A stretch of 64,000 nucleotides of DNA, taken from contig JADBEO010000014.1 in NCBI GenBank assembly GCA_031316315.1, positions 29,223-93,222 on the forward strand, written 5' to 3'. Shown one piece after another: positions 41,874 through 49,020 of this stretch (position 1 is its first letter; every line of letters begins with the position of its first letter). Source of the DNA: Chelatococcus sambhunathii. Lineage in GTDB: Bacteria > Pseudomonadota > Alphaproteobacteria > Rhizobiales > Methylopilaceae. The position numbers and the translations under genes are program-made. Below the pieces are notes generated by a model. It was not told the origin of the DNA, did no database searches, and saw only the letters and a list, made by a program, of their open reading frames with translations.

Positions 41874-42329
41874 ATGTCGAAGCCCCAGGCTCTATGGTTC
41901 ATGAACGGGCGCGTCACGATCGACGTCGCGCAGGCCGACAACGATGACGGAATCTCGGTCATCACCCACGAGGTCCCAAGCGGCGACGGGCCGCCGCTCC
42001 ACGTCCATCGCGAGGAGGACGAGATCTTCGTCGTGCTCGAGGGGAAGCTGAAGCTCACGGTCGGCGAGGAGAGTTTGACGGCGGAGCCCGGAGGGACGCT
42101 GCTCATCAATCGCGGCGTGCCGCACGGCTACAAGGTCGTTTCGCCCGGAAAGGCGCGCTTCCTCACCATAACCCGCGGCGGCTTCGAGAACCTCGTCCGG
42201 CAGTCGTCCCGGCCGGCCGGCGGCGACGGCCTGCCGCCGCTCGCTGAACCGACGCCCGATCAGAAGGAGAAGCTTGCGGCGATCGCGTCGGCGAACGGCG
42301 TCGACATGGTCGGGCCGCCGATCGACTGA
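41874..42329 (+). CDS. cupin-domain protein
   Basis: A 151-residue single-domain cupin. The metal-binding signature is visible: 'GPPLHVHREEDEIFVVLEGK' (His-x-His...Glu) and 'GTLLINRGVPHGYKVVSPGK' (later His). These proteins are metal-dependent dioxygenases, isomerases or sensors; specificity cannot be read. It starts at ATG 41874 and ends in front of a palindrome. Confidence 0.85.
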   Translation: MSKPQALWFMNGRVTIDVAQADNDDGISVITHEVPSGDGPPLHVHREEDEIFVVLEGKLKLTVGEESLTAEPGGTLLINRGVPHGYKVVSPGKARFLTITRGGFENLVRQSSRPAGGDGLPPLAEPTPDQKEKLAAIASANGVDMVGPPID

Positions 42330-42357
42330 CGGTTGGCCGAACGCAAGATCGCTCTTG

Positions 42358-42383
42358 CAGCCCGCCGGCTGTTCCGGCGGCTG
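42358..42383 (+). terminator. hairpin after the cupin gene
   Basis: CAGCCCGCCGG (42358-42368) pairs with CCGGCGGCTG (42374-42383), with one bulged base and a 5-base loop. It sits 29 bp after the cupin stop and may insulate it from the peroxidase operon. Confidence 0.5.
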
Positions 42384-42464
42384 GAACAACTCCAGAGATG
42401 TCACGCGGACCGCGGCGTTCGCGCGACGCATCTGCATGTTCGCGTCAGGTGAAGAGGGCTGCTC

Positions 42465-43511
42465 TTGTCCGATCCGATCAGGCCGTCCGGCCGCTCGACC
42501 GCCGTTTCACTCGCCGTCATAGCTCTTGTCGTCGGCGGAGCCGCGACCGCCTTCGCCTACACGGCGGGATGGCTTTCGCCGGACCGGCTGACGCCGGCCA
42601 GGATGGCCGACGCTTTCGCCCCGCCCGGCGGACCTGCGCTCGGCCATCGCCGCAACCACGCCAAGGGCGTCTGCTTCACAGGAACGTTCGAATCAAACGG
42701 CGCCGCGGAGGCGCTGTCGAAGGCGCAGGTCTTCGCCGCAGGGAAGTATCCGGTCGTCGGGCGCTTCAATCTCGGCACGGCCGACCCGATGGCGGCGGAC
42801 GGCTCCGCGCGGGTGAGGGGCCTCGGGATCATGATCACGACCCCCGACGGCCAGCAGTGGCGCAGCGCCATGATCGACGCGCCGGTGTTCCCCGTCTCGA
42901 CGCCTCAGGCGTTCTTCGAGCTGCTGACCGCGTCCGGGAGCAAGGAGCCGGACGCCATGAAGACGTTTGCGGCGGCCCATCCCGAGATCGCCGCTTTCGG
43001 CGGCTGGGCGAAGTCGGCGCCCTTCACCTCGAGCTACGCCGAGGAGCGCTACAACAGCCTGAACAGCTTCGTTTTCACCAATGCGGGCGGCGAAAAGAGC
43101 GTGGTGCGCTGGTCGCTCGCGCCGGAGGCGGCGCCGGTGACGGTCTCGGCTGACGAGCTCAAGCAGCGTGGGCCGGACGTGCTGACGAGCGAGATCACAG
43201 ACCGGATCGCGAAGGGCCCTGCGCGCTGGACGCTGGTCGTGACCGTCGCGAACCCGGGCGATCCGACAGCGGACCCGAGCAAGGCCTGGCCGGACGACCG
43301 GCGGAAGGTCGAGGCCGGCAAGCTGATCGTCGAAAGGATCGAGGCCGAGCCCGACGGCCCCTGCCGGGACGTCAATTTCGACCCGACAGTGCTGCCGGCA
43401 GGCGTCGGCGTCTCGGACGATCCGTTCCCCGCCGCCCGTTCGGCGGTCTACGCCGTCTCCTTCGACCGCCGGGCGGCCGAAGCGGGCCACTATCCCAAGA
43501 CCGCGAAGTGA
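42465..43511 (+). CDS. catalase-like peroxidase (SrpA-type), membrane-anchored
   Basis: A 348-residue small catalase-fold protein starting at TTG 42465 after a GAAGAGGG site. Residues ~13-32 are hydrophobic (signal anchor), placing the heme domain in the periplasm. The heme-pocket His lies in 'HRRNHAKGVCFTGTFESN'; 'RVRGLGIMITTPDGQQWRSA' follows, and a proximal Tyr candidate is in 'ARSAVYAVSFDRRAAE'. It is shorter than true catalases and matches the peroxidase subfamily that cannot be relied on to dismutate H2O2. It is followed 10 bp later by a cytochrome b561 gene, which could feed it electrons. Confidence 0.88.
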   Translation: MSDPIRPSGRSTAVSLAVIALVVGGAATAFAYTAGWLSPDRLTPARMADAFAPPGGPALGHRRNHAKGVCFTGTFESNGAAEALSKAQVFAAGKYPVVGRFNLGTADPMAADGSARVRGLGIMITTPDGQQWRSAMIDAPVFPVSTPQAFFELLTASGSKEPDAMKTFAAAHPEIAAFGGWAKSAPFTSSYAEERYNSLNSFVFTNAGGEKSVVRWSLAPEAAPVTVSADELKQRGPDVLTSEITDRIAKGPARWTLVVTVANPGDPTADPSKAWPDDRRKVEAGKLIVERIEAEPDGPCRDVNFDPTVLPAGVGVSDDPFPAARSAVYAVSFDRRAAEAGHYPKTAK

Positions 43512-43521
43512 GGAGAGCGAC

Positions 43522-44061
43522 GTGACCGAAGATCTCCCGCGCTTCACGCTGGTGCAACGTCTGCTTCACTGGCTGATGGCGATCGGCATTCTGGCGATGC
43601 TGTTCATCGGGGTCGGCATGGTCTCGACAGTCACCGAGACGCATCTCACGCTGGTCTCGATCCACAAGCCGCTCGGCGTCGCCTTGTTCGCGCTGGTGCT
43701 GATCCGGCTGTTCGTGCGGCTGAAGTGCGGCGCGCCGGCGCTCCCCGCCGCGCTGCCTGAGCCCATGAAGTTCGCCGCGCATCTGTCGCATTACGCGCTC
43801 TACGCGCTGATGATCGCAATGCCGCTGCTCGGCTGGGGCATGCTGTCCGCCGCCGGCTATCCTGTGACGCTCTGGCCGGGCGCGACGTTGCCGCAGATCC
43901 TGCCGGAAAGCCGCGAGCTCCATACGATGCTGTGGAACGCCCACAGCGCGCTCTCCTTCGCGTTCTTCGCACTGGTCCTGCTGCATGTCGCTGCGGCGCT
44001 GTTCCACGCGCTCGTACGACGCGACGGCGTTTTCCAGCAGATGGCGGGCGGGGCGCGTTGA
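43522..44061 (+). CDS. cytochrome b561-like membrane protein
   Basis: A 179-residue four-helix membrane protein starting at GTG 43522. Heme-ligating His candidates are seen in 'FTLVQRLLHWLMAIGILAML', 'LVSIHKPLGVALFALVLIRL', 'HLSHYALYALMIAMPLLGWG' and 'LVLLHVAAALFHALVRRDG', typical of the diheme b561/DUF4405-like family. It likely transfers electrons from quinol to a periplasmic acceptor, the catalase-like peroxidase upstream being an obvious candidate (inference). Its TGA overlaps the next ATG (TGATG). Confidence 0.9.
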   Translation: MTEDLPRFTLVQRLLHWLMAIGILAMLFIGVGMVSTVTETHLTLVSIHKPLGVALFALVLIRLFVRLKCGAPALPAALPEPMKFAAHLSHYALYALMIAMPLLGWGMLSAAGYPVTLWPGATLPQILPESRELHTMLWNAHSALSFAFFALVLLHVAAALFHALVRRDGVFQQMAGGAR

Positions 44062-44717
44062 TGACGGCCATGGACGAGACCTTCTGGCGGGACAGGTGGC
44101 GGGAGAACCGGCTGGGCTGGCATCAGCCGCAGTCCCATCCGATGTTGGTTCGCCGCCTGGCGGCGCTCGGCCTAGAGGCCGGCTCCCGCGTGTTCCTGCC
44201 GCTCTGCGGCAAGACGCTCGACGTCGGCTGGCTGCTGGGACAAGGGTTCCGGGTCGCCGGCGCGGAACTGGTCGAAACGGCGATCGAGCAGCTCTTCGCA
44301 GAACTTGGCGTCGAGCCGGAGATCGCCCAGGCGGGCGCGTCGTTGCGCTACGGCGCGGACGGGATCGACATCTTCGTCGGCGATCTGTTCGATCTCACGG
44401 CGGAGACGCTTGGGCCAGTGGACGCGGTCTACGACCGCGCGGCGCTCGTCGCGCTTCCGGCTGAGACGCGCCGGGCCTACGCCGTTCATCTGGCCGAGAT
44501 CACCAACCGCGCGCCGCAGCTGCTGATCACCTTCGACTATGACCAAGACCGGATGGAGGGGCCGCCGTTCTCGGTGACCGAGGAGGAGGTGAGGGCGCTC
44601 TATGCGGGCGACTTCGAGATCGACCTGCTGGAGAGCGCCGAGGTCGAGGGCGGGCTGAAGGGCTTATGTCCGGCGACGGAACAGGCGTGGGCGCTCAGGC
44701 CGCGCCGAACCGGCTGA
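44061..44717 (+). CDS. tpm: thiopurine S-methyltransferase family protein
   Basis: A 218-residue SAM-dependent methyltransferase of the TPMT family. 'ETFWRDRWRENRLGWHQP' is the N-terminal signature and 'RVFLPLCGKTLDVGWLLGQG' the SAM-binding loop. 'VDAVYDRAALVALPAETRRA' and 'PPFSVTEEEV' complete it. Bacterial TPMT-type enzymes methylate selenium, tellurium or sulfur compounds. Translationally coupled to the cytochrome b561 gene, so the operon may handle oxidised chalcogens or peroxide stress (inference). The 3' end overlaps convergent solA by 23 bp. Confidence 0.9.
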   Translation: MTAMDETFWRDRWRENRLGWHQPQSHPMLVRRLAALGLEAGSRVFLPLCGKTLDVGWLLGQGFRVAGAELVETAIEQLFAELGVEPEIAQAGASLRYGADGIDIFVGDLFDLTAETLGPVDAVYDRAALVALPAETRRAYAVHLAEITNRAPQLLITFDYDQDRMEGPPFSVTEEEVRALYAGDFEIDLLESAEVEGGLKGLCPATEQAWALRPRRTG

Positions 44718-45867
44718 CCGAAAACGGGTTTAGCGGCGCCCAGTCATTCTCGACGACCGCCTTCGCGACGGCCTCGCCGATGCCGGCGGAATGCTTGAAG
44801 CCGTGGCCGGAGCAGGCGGAAATCGCGACGACCCGGTCCATCGCCGGGTGGCGGTCGATGATGAAGCCGTTGTCCGGCGTCACTGTGTAGAGGCACGCCG
44901 CCGCCTTCGCGACGCGCGTCGAGGCGTCTGCAAGGCGGCCGGCGACGTGGGTCCGGTGCATCTCTTGGGATTCCTGCGGCGCCACCTCGCGGAGCAGCGC
45001 GTCCGCTGTCGTCGCCTCAGAATACTGCTCGGTCGCAACCTTGATGCGCGGATCGCCGGGCAGGGGCGGAAAGCCGTAGAGATAGTCGACGTCGCCCGGT
45101 CCGTGCATCCAGATGAAGACGGGCGAATCCGGCCGGTAAGCCGCCATGTCGTCGAGCTCGAACCAGTGCAGGACCTGCCGGTTGACGGTGAGCAGCCGGT
45201 GGTACGGGGCGCCAAGCAGACCACCTGACCACCCGCCGGCCGAGACGATGGCGTGGCCCGCCACGATCCGCCCCTTCGTCGTTTCGACGACGACCCGCTC
45301 GCCCTCCTGGACGACCGACAGAACCTCTTCGCCGGTCCGGATCTCCGCGCCCAGCTCCGCCGCGCGCGCGAGTTGCGCCGCGATGCATCGCTCCGGGAAC
45401 ACATAGCCGCCGCCGGGCTCATAGTAGACCCTCTCGTCGCCCGTCAGCCCGACGAACTGCGGAAACCGCCGCTTCGCCTCCGCGCCCGTCATGGTCTCGT
45501 GCGGGATCCCGTGCGCGACCGCGACCTCGGTCGAGCGGGCGACGAAATCCGGCTTGCCGTGATGCGAGCTTTCGCCGGAGCCCGGCGCGATCACGATCGC
45601 CCCGCAGGCCTCAAAGAGCTTGTCGCCCGTCTCAGCCTCGAGCTCGCGCCAGATGCGGTGGGAGGCCGCGACCAGCGGCGCATAGGCCGCCCCTTCGCCG
45701 ACCGCCTGACGGGTGATCCGCGTCTCGCCATGGCTGGAGCCGAGGTCGTGCGGCGGCGCGAACCGGTCGACGCCGACGACGGCGAGGCCGCGCTTCGCGA
45801 ACTGCCAGGCGCAGGCCGCGCCCATCGCGCCGAGCCCGACGAGGACGATGTCCGTTTCGATGCCCAT
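44695..45867 (-). CDS. solA: N-methyl-L-tryptophan oxidase / FAD-dependent amino acid oxidase (SolA-like)
   Basis: A 390-residue flavoprotein of the sarcosine oxidase/MTOX family. The FAD-binding N-terminus is 'DIVLVGLGAMGAACAWQFAK' with the GxGxxG dinucleotide motif. A covalent-FAD Cys candidate is in 'TPDNGFIIDRHPAMDRV...SACSGHGFKHSAGIGEA'-like sequence near the C-terminus. It oxidises N-methylated amino acids to release formaldehyde and H2O2; the exact substrate (sarcosine, N-methyltryptophan) is not certain. The 3' end overlaps convergent tpm. Confidence 0.85.
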   Translation of the reverse strand: MGIETDIVLVGLGAMGAACAWQFAKRGLAVVGVDRFAPPHDLGSSHGETRITRQAVGEGAAYAPLVAASHRIWRELEAETGDKLFEACGAIVIAPGSGESSHHGKPDFVARSTEVAVAHGIPHETMTGAEAKRRFPQFVGLTGDERVYYEPGGGYVFPERCIAAQLARAAELGAEIRTGEEVLSVVQEGERVVVETTKGRIVAGHAIVSAGGWSGGLLGAPYHRLLTVNRQVLHWFELDDMAAYRPDSPVFIWMHGPGDVDYLYGFPPLPGDPRIKVATEQYSEATTADALLREVAPQESQEMHRTHVAGRLADASTRVAKAAACLYTVTPDNGFIIDRHPAMDRVVAISACSGHGFKHSAGIGEAVAKAVVENDWAPLNPFSVSRFGAA

Positions 45868-46088
45868 GCCGCGCCTCCGCTTTCAATGCGGCGGACATTG
45901 CCCAAGCGCCGCCGCCGGCGCTACGGCGCGGAGCTTAGGGGTAGTATAAACTCCGTTTATGATCCTCTGGCGCGGCTCGCGCTTTTGCCAGGCTCGCCGG
46001 CGCCGCCATGAGGCCGACCCTCACTATATGCCGCCACGACCTGCTCCGGCGCCCGACGCCGGCTGCCGCCAAACCTCCCGGAGACGCC

Positions 46089-46693
46089 ATGCGCACGCTG
46101 ATCGTCCTGTCCCATCCTAATCCGAATTCGCTCACCCACGCCGTCGCCGGCCGGATCGCCGACGCCGCGCGGGCGGCGGACCCGTCGCACGAGGTCGAGA
46201 TCGCTGACATCGCGGCGGAAGGCTTCGATCCGCGCTGGAGCTGCGCCGACATTTCCGCGTTCCGCAAGGAGGCGGCGCCGCCCGCCGACGTCCTCGCCGA
46301 GCAGGCGCGGATCGACCGCGCGGACGCGCTCGTCCTCGTCTTCCCGATCTATTGGTGGGCGATGCCGGCGCTGCTGAAGGGCTGGATCGACCGGGTGTTC
46401 AGCAACGGCTGGGCGTATGACGAGCGGCCCGACGGCAAGGTCGCGAAGCTGCTCGGTCGTCTGCGCGTGCGCCTCGTCGGCATCGGCGCTGCGGACGAGG
46501 GGTCTATACACGACGCGACTACGCCGGCGCCATGCGCACCCAGATCGACCAGGGCATCTTCGACTATTGCGGCGCGCCGGTGCTGAGCTCCGACCTGCTG
46601 CTGCCGGGCGATGCGCCCTTTCCGGACAGCGCGCTGGAGCGGGCGGAAGAGATCGGCCGGGCGATCGTCGAGGCGCGGGAGGCGGCCGCCTGA
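46089..46693 (+). pseudogene. NAD(P)H-dependent quinone oxidoreductase, frameshifted
   Basis: A flavodoxin-fold quinone reductase (MdaB/YwrO/Nqo-like) read from ATG 46089: 'MRTLIVLSHPNPNSLTHAV', 'LVLVFPIYWWAMPALLKGW' and 'VFSNGWAYDERPDGKV' are intact. The frame is lost in the G-run at 46499-46502. The homologous continuation ('VYTRRDYAGAM', 'DYCGAPVLSSDLLLPG', ending 'EEIGRAIVEAREAAA') lies in another frame to the TGA at 46691-46693. One missing G would explain it. This may be a genuine frameshift mutation, phase variation in a homopolymer, or a sequencing error. Without it the protein would be ~202 residues, normal for the family. Confidence 0.8.
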
Positions 46694-46726
46694 GCAGGCG
46701 AATGCGGGCGCGGATGACGCCCGCCG

Positions 46727-46848
46727 CCGTCATGCCCGGGCCTGACCCGGGCATCCATCAAGGAACTCGGATGTTTCCGAGTTCCCCGCCAAAGTGGCTG
46801 GCGCGTCCGCGCCCGATGGATCGCCGGGTCAAGCCCGGCGATGACGGC
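46727..46848. repeat. palindromic repeat element (cluster copy 1)
   Basis: Bounded by 'GCCGTCATGCCCGGG' at the left and 'CCCGGCGATGACGGC' at the right, with two internal palindromes and a variable middle. This is the family that reads 'MPGLDPGIHQ' or 'SPGLTRQSI' when translated, very common between Hyphomicrobiales genes. This copy carries a longer middle than the others. Confidence 0.85.
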
Positions 46849-46976
46849 GCAGGCGCGGCTTCGAAGGAGGCAAGCGCCTCGCGCGGGAAGTTTCCTGTGG
46901 GCGCCCGCCATGGACGGTGGCCGGGCTGCGGCCGACTCGGCCACCATGGCGCGGCCTGCGAGTGAGGAGCATCGCC

Positions 46977-47174
46977 ATGACCGAAGCCGCCGAGACCGTC
47001 TATTTCGAGGAACTCGAGACCGCGACCGACGAGGCGATCGCCGCCTGCGACGGCGACGCGCGCGCGACCGTCGCGGCGCTGCTGGCCGCGAACGCCGAGC
47101 TCGAGGCGCAGGTCTCGCGGCTCACCTCGCGGGTTTCGTCCGGCTACGCGCGCGGCGCCGTTCCGCGCCGGTGA
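46977..47174 (+). CDS. small conserved hypothetical protein
   Basis: A 65-residue acidic helical protein starting at ATG 46977 after a GAGGAG site: 'YFEELETATDEAIAACDGDA' then 'VAALLAANAELEAQVSRLTS', a likely coiled coil. Similar short proteins are widespread in Rhizobiales but have no known function. Its TGA overlaps the GTG of the next small gene. Confidence 0.7.
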   Translation: MTEAAETVYFEELETATDEAIAACDGDARATVAALLAANAELEAQVSRLTSRVSSGYARGAVPRR

Positions 47175-47356
47175 GCGAGGCCGAGGACGCGCTGAAAAGC
47201 GGGCCGAAGATCGAGTTCGCCGCCGACGTCGTCCGGCGCCTGCTCGCTGAAGCGTCCGAACTCGACTGGTCCGGCGACCACGCCCGCGCCGACCGCCTCC
47301 GCCGCGAGGCGCGCGCGATCGAGGCCAGGGGCGAAACCTGGGTCGTCAATTTCTGA
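47171..47356 (+). CDS. small conserved hypothetical protein, coupled to the upstream gene
   Basis: A 61-residue charged helical protein starting at GTG 47171 and overlapping the previous stop (GTGA). It contains 'VRRLLAEASELDWSGDHARA' and 'DRLRREARAIEARGETWVV'. The frame extends upstream, but that part shadows other sequence. No named domain. The two genes form a tiny operon. Confidence 0.65.
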   Translation: MSEAEDALKSGPKIEFAADVVRRLLAEASELDWSGDHARADRLRREARAIEARGETWVVNF

Positions 47357-47382
47357 CGCGGCGCTTTTCCCGCAATCGCCAT

Positions 47383-47467
47383 CGTCATGCCCGGGCTTGA
47401 CCCGGGCATCCATCAGCCGCGGACGCGGCTGGCGCGATGGATTGCCGGGTCAAGCCCGGCGATGACG
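47383..47467. repeat. palindromic repeat element (cluster copy 2), inside a gene end
   Basis: 'CGTCATGCCCGGGCTTGACCC' at the left and 'GGGTCAAGCCCGGCGATGACG' at the right, with 'CATCAGCCGCGGACGCGGCTG' between. It overlaps the last ~28 codons of the GIY-YIG gene on the other strand, which translate as 'SPGLTRQSI' and 'ADGCPGQARA'. Confidence 0.88.
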
Positions 47468-47762
47468 GGGGAGGCGACTGTGCGATCTCGTCGAACAGGT
47501 CGCGCCACTCCGGGTTCACCGAGACGATCAGGTCGATCTTCCACTCGCGCGGCCAGTGTTTGATGTTCTTCTCGCGCTGGATCGCGGCCGCGATCGTCTC
47601 GTGCCGCTCGAAGTAGACGAGCGCCTTGATCCGGTAGCGCTTCGTGAAGCCGGGAAGGCCCCCCGTGCGATGCTCGAAGACGCGGCGGATGAGGTCGCTG
47701 GTGACGCCGACATAGAGCGTCCCGCCCGGCCCGCTTGCAAGGATGTAGACCCACCCGCCCAT
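47385..47762 (-). CDS. GIY-YIG nuclease family protein with repeat-encoded C-terminus
   Basis: A 125-residue protein. The first ~95 residues form a small GIY-YIG endonuclease domain of the UPF0213/YhbQ type: 'GWVYILASGPGGTLYVGVTS', then 'DLIRRVFEHRTGGLPGFTKR' and 'YRIKALVYFERHETIAAAI', with 'REKNIKHWPREWKIDLI' after. The remaining ~30 residues ('SPPPSSPGLTRQSIAPAASA' and so on) are translated from a palindromic repeat, so the original stop has been lost. Function of stand-alone domains is uncertain; they may act in DNA repair. The ATG is at 47762. Confidence 0.85.
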   Translation of the reverse strand: MGGWVYILASGPGGTLYVGVTSDLIRRVFEHRTGGLPGFTKRYRIKALVYFERHETIAAAIQREKNIKHWPREWKIDLIVSVNPEWRDLFDEIAQSPPPSSPGLTRQSIAPAASAADGCPGQARA

Positions 47763-47791
47763 GGCCGGATGATGCCGCGGTTCTCCTCCCC

Positions 47792-47877
47792 CGTCATGCC
47801 CGGACTTGATCCGGGCATCAATCAGCCGCGGACGCGGCTGGCGTGATGGATTGCCGGGTCAAAGCCCGGCAATGACG
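47792..47877. repeat. palindromic repeat element (cluster copy 3)
   Basis: 'CGTCATGCCCGGACTTGATCC' to 'AAAGCCCGGCAATGACG', same orientation and spacer (CAGCCGCGGACGCGGCTGGCG) as copy 2. It is paired with copy 4 in opposite orientation, so the two can fold into a long stem. Confidence 0.88.
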
Positions 47878-47884
47878 CGGGAGA

Positions 47885-47920
47885 TTACTGCGCGAACTCG
47901 TCGAACCAGCGCGACGCCCC
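47885..47920 (-). pseudogene. remnant of a GIY-YIG gene 3' end
   Basis: On the minus strand this short stretch reads 'ASRWFDEFAQ' followed by TAA. It resembles the C-terminus of the domain in the neighbouring GIY-YIG protein ('EWRDLFDEIAQ'). It lies between two repeat copies. It appears to be the leftover end of a second GIY-YIG gene, or of the same gene before repeat insertion or recombination. Confidence 0.5.
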
Positions 47921-47923
47921 CTC

Positions 47924-48009
47924 CGTCATCGCCGGGCTTTGACCCGGCGATCCATCGCGCGCGGACGCGCGCGGGATGATGGATGCCCGGATCAAGTCCG
48001 GGCATGACG
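47924..48009. repeat. palindromic repeat element (cluster copy 4, inverted)
   Basis: 'CGTCATCGCCGGGCTTTGACC' to 'CAAGTCCGGGCATGACG', inverted with respect to copies 2 and 3. Copy 3 and copy 4 form an inverted pair separated by ~46 bp that includes the GIY-YIG remnant. Confidence 0.88.
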
Positions 48010-48051
48010 GCTGAGGTGTTCACGCCAACTTTTGGAAAGCGCGCCCAAGCC

Positions 48052-48486
48052 TCACGCCGCCTTGCGCAGCTTTTCCCGCAGGGCTTCGGGGAGGGAGGCG
48101 AGCCAGGCCTCCTCCTGGCCCGGCTCCGGCAGGACGGCGCCGAACTCCAGCACGCCGTGCGCCGGGATGTCGGAGATGTAGACCCAGACGTCCTGCTCCG
48201 AGATGTTCAGGATCTCAGCTGTCTCCGCCATGATGCGCGTCAGCAGCTTCGCCTTCTGCTCCCTGGAGCGGCCGGCGCGGATGTCGGCCCGGACCCAGAC
48301 ATGGTCCGGCGAGGCGGCCTCGCCGCCGATGAAGATCGCGCCGGGCTCGACGGCGTGAAAGATCACCTGCACGAAATAGCGCGGCGCAGTCGCCTCGTTC
48401 GCATGGATCTCCGTCACGCTCGCGACGAGCGCAGCGCGCTGCTCGGCGGTGATGGGTTTGGCGGTGGTGAAGACGTAGGTGGGCAT
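48052..48486 (-). CDS. tautomerase-superfamily protein
   Basis: A 144-residue protein beginning 'MPTYVFTTAKPITAEQRAAL'; removal of Met would expose Pro as the catalytic base of the tautomerase fold. 'YFVQVIFHAVEPGAIFIGGE' and 'VWVYISDIPAHGVLEFGAVL' are the two beta-alpha-beta halves. Members carry out 4-oxalocrotonate tautomerase, malonate semialdehyde decarboxylase or dehalogenase reactions; the substrate is not indicated. Single gene. Confidence 0.82.
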   Translation of the reverse strand: MPTYVFTTAKPITAEQRAALVASVTEIHANEATAPRYFVQVIFHAVEPGAIFIGGEAASPDHVWVRADIRAGRSREQKAKLLTRIMAETAEILNISEQDVWVYISDIPAHGVLEFGAVLPEPGQEEAWLASLPEALREKLRKAA

Positions 48487-48597
48487 GTACGCGTGCTTCC
48501 TCCCACATGAGCTAGATCATTTAGACCCGCAAGAGGCACTGCAAGTGGAACAAAATCGAACATCCGAAGCTCTAATTATACAATACTAAGGGGACAC

Positions 48598-49020
48598 TCA
48601 TTTGCCAATAAGCGCGCCGACCGCATGAAATATCTGCTCGATATATCCGAACACTGAACACCATACCGTAATAAAAAAGGCTTTTGAGGCTAAGGTCTTT
48701 CCGGCCTCCTTTGCAAACTCAGTAGCCGCAATATCAGCCTTTTCCGCAATCCATTTTGATATACGTTCTCCATAGTAGGCTATCCGAGCCAAAGGCCTTT
48801 CAGATTGCCTGATATGCTCCGCCGATTCACTAGAATTCCGCAGTTCTGATAGAGATAGCCTGAGCTCCTCGAGTTCATTCCTCTCCAGAGGAGTTTCGAT
48901 AGGCGGATTGTTATGCCCAATGCCTCCGTGCGCTGGATAGGCCCGAGTTTCTGCCTCGTCGATCGCGTGTAATGTAGCGTCGATAGTTGACCGTAACTCT
49001 TCGAGAGTGTCTGAGTCTTG
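48598..49020 (-). pseudogene. in-frame tail of the pentapeptide gene, downstream of a TGA
   Basis: After the TGA at 49021-49023 the same reading frame stays open for 141 codons to a stop at 48598. The translation looks like protein: helical 'DTLEELRSTIDATLHAIDEA', the conserved-looking 'AHGGIGHNNPP', then 'ELEELRLSLSELRNSSESAE' and a hydrophobic C-terminal segment ('FFITVWCSVFGYIEQIF'). There is no ATG, GTG or TTG start in this frame until a TTG at 48792, so most of it cannot be made independently. Either a nonsense mutation, a sequencing error, or stop readthrough is implied. The composition is A/T-rich like its upstream half. Confidence 0.65.

Noticed and set aside
46417..46965. 183-residue open frame overlapping the quinone oxidoreductase
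   Set aside because: It is a third frame unrelated to the flavodoxin family and runs into a repeat; it does not repair the broken gene.
46727..48009. CRISPR array
   Set aside because: The repeats are long palindromes with irregular spacing and no unique spacers or cas genes.
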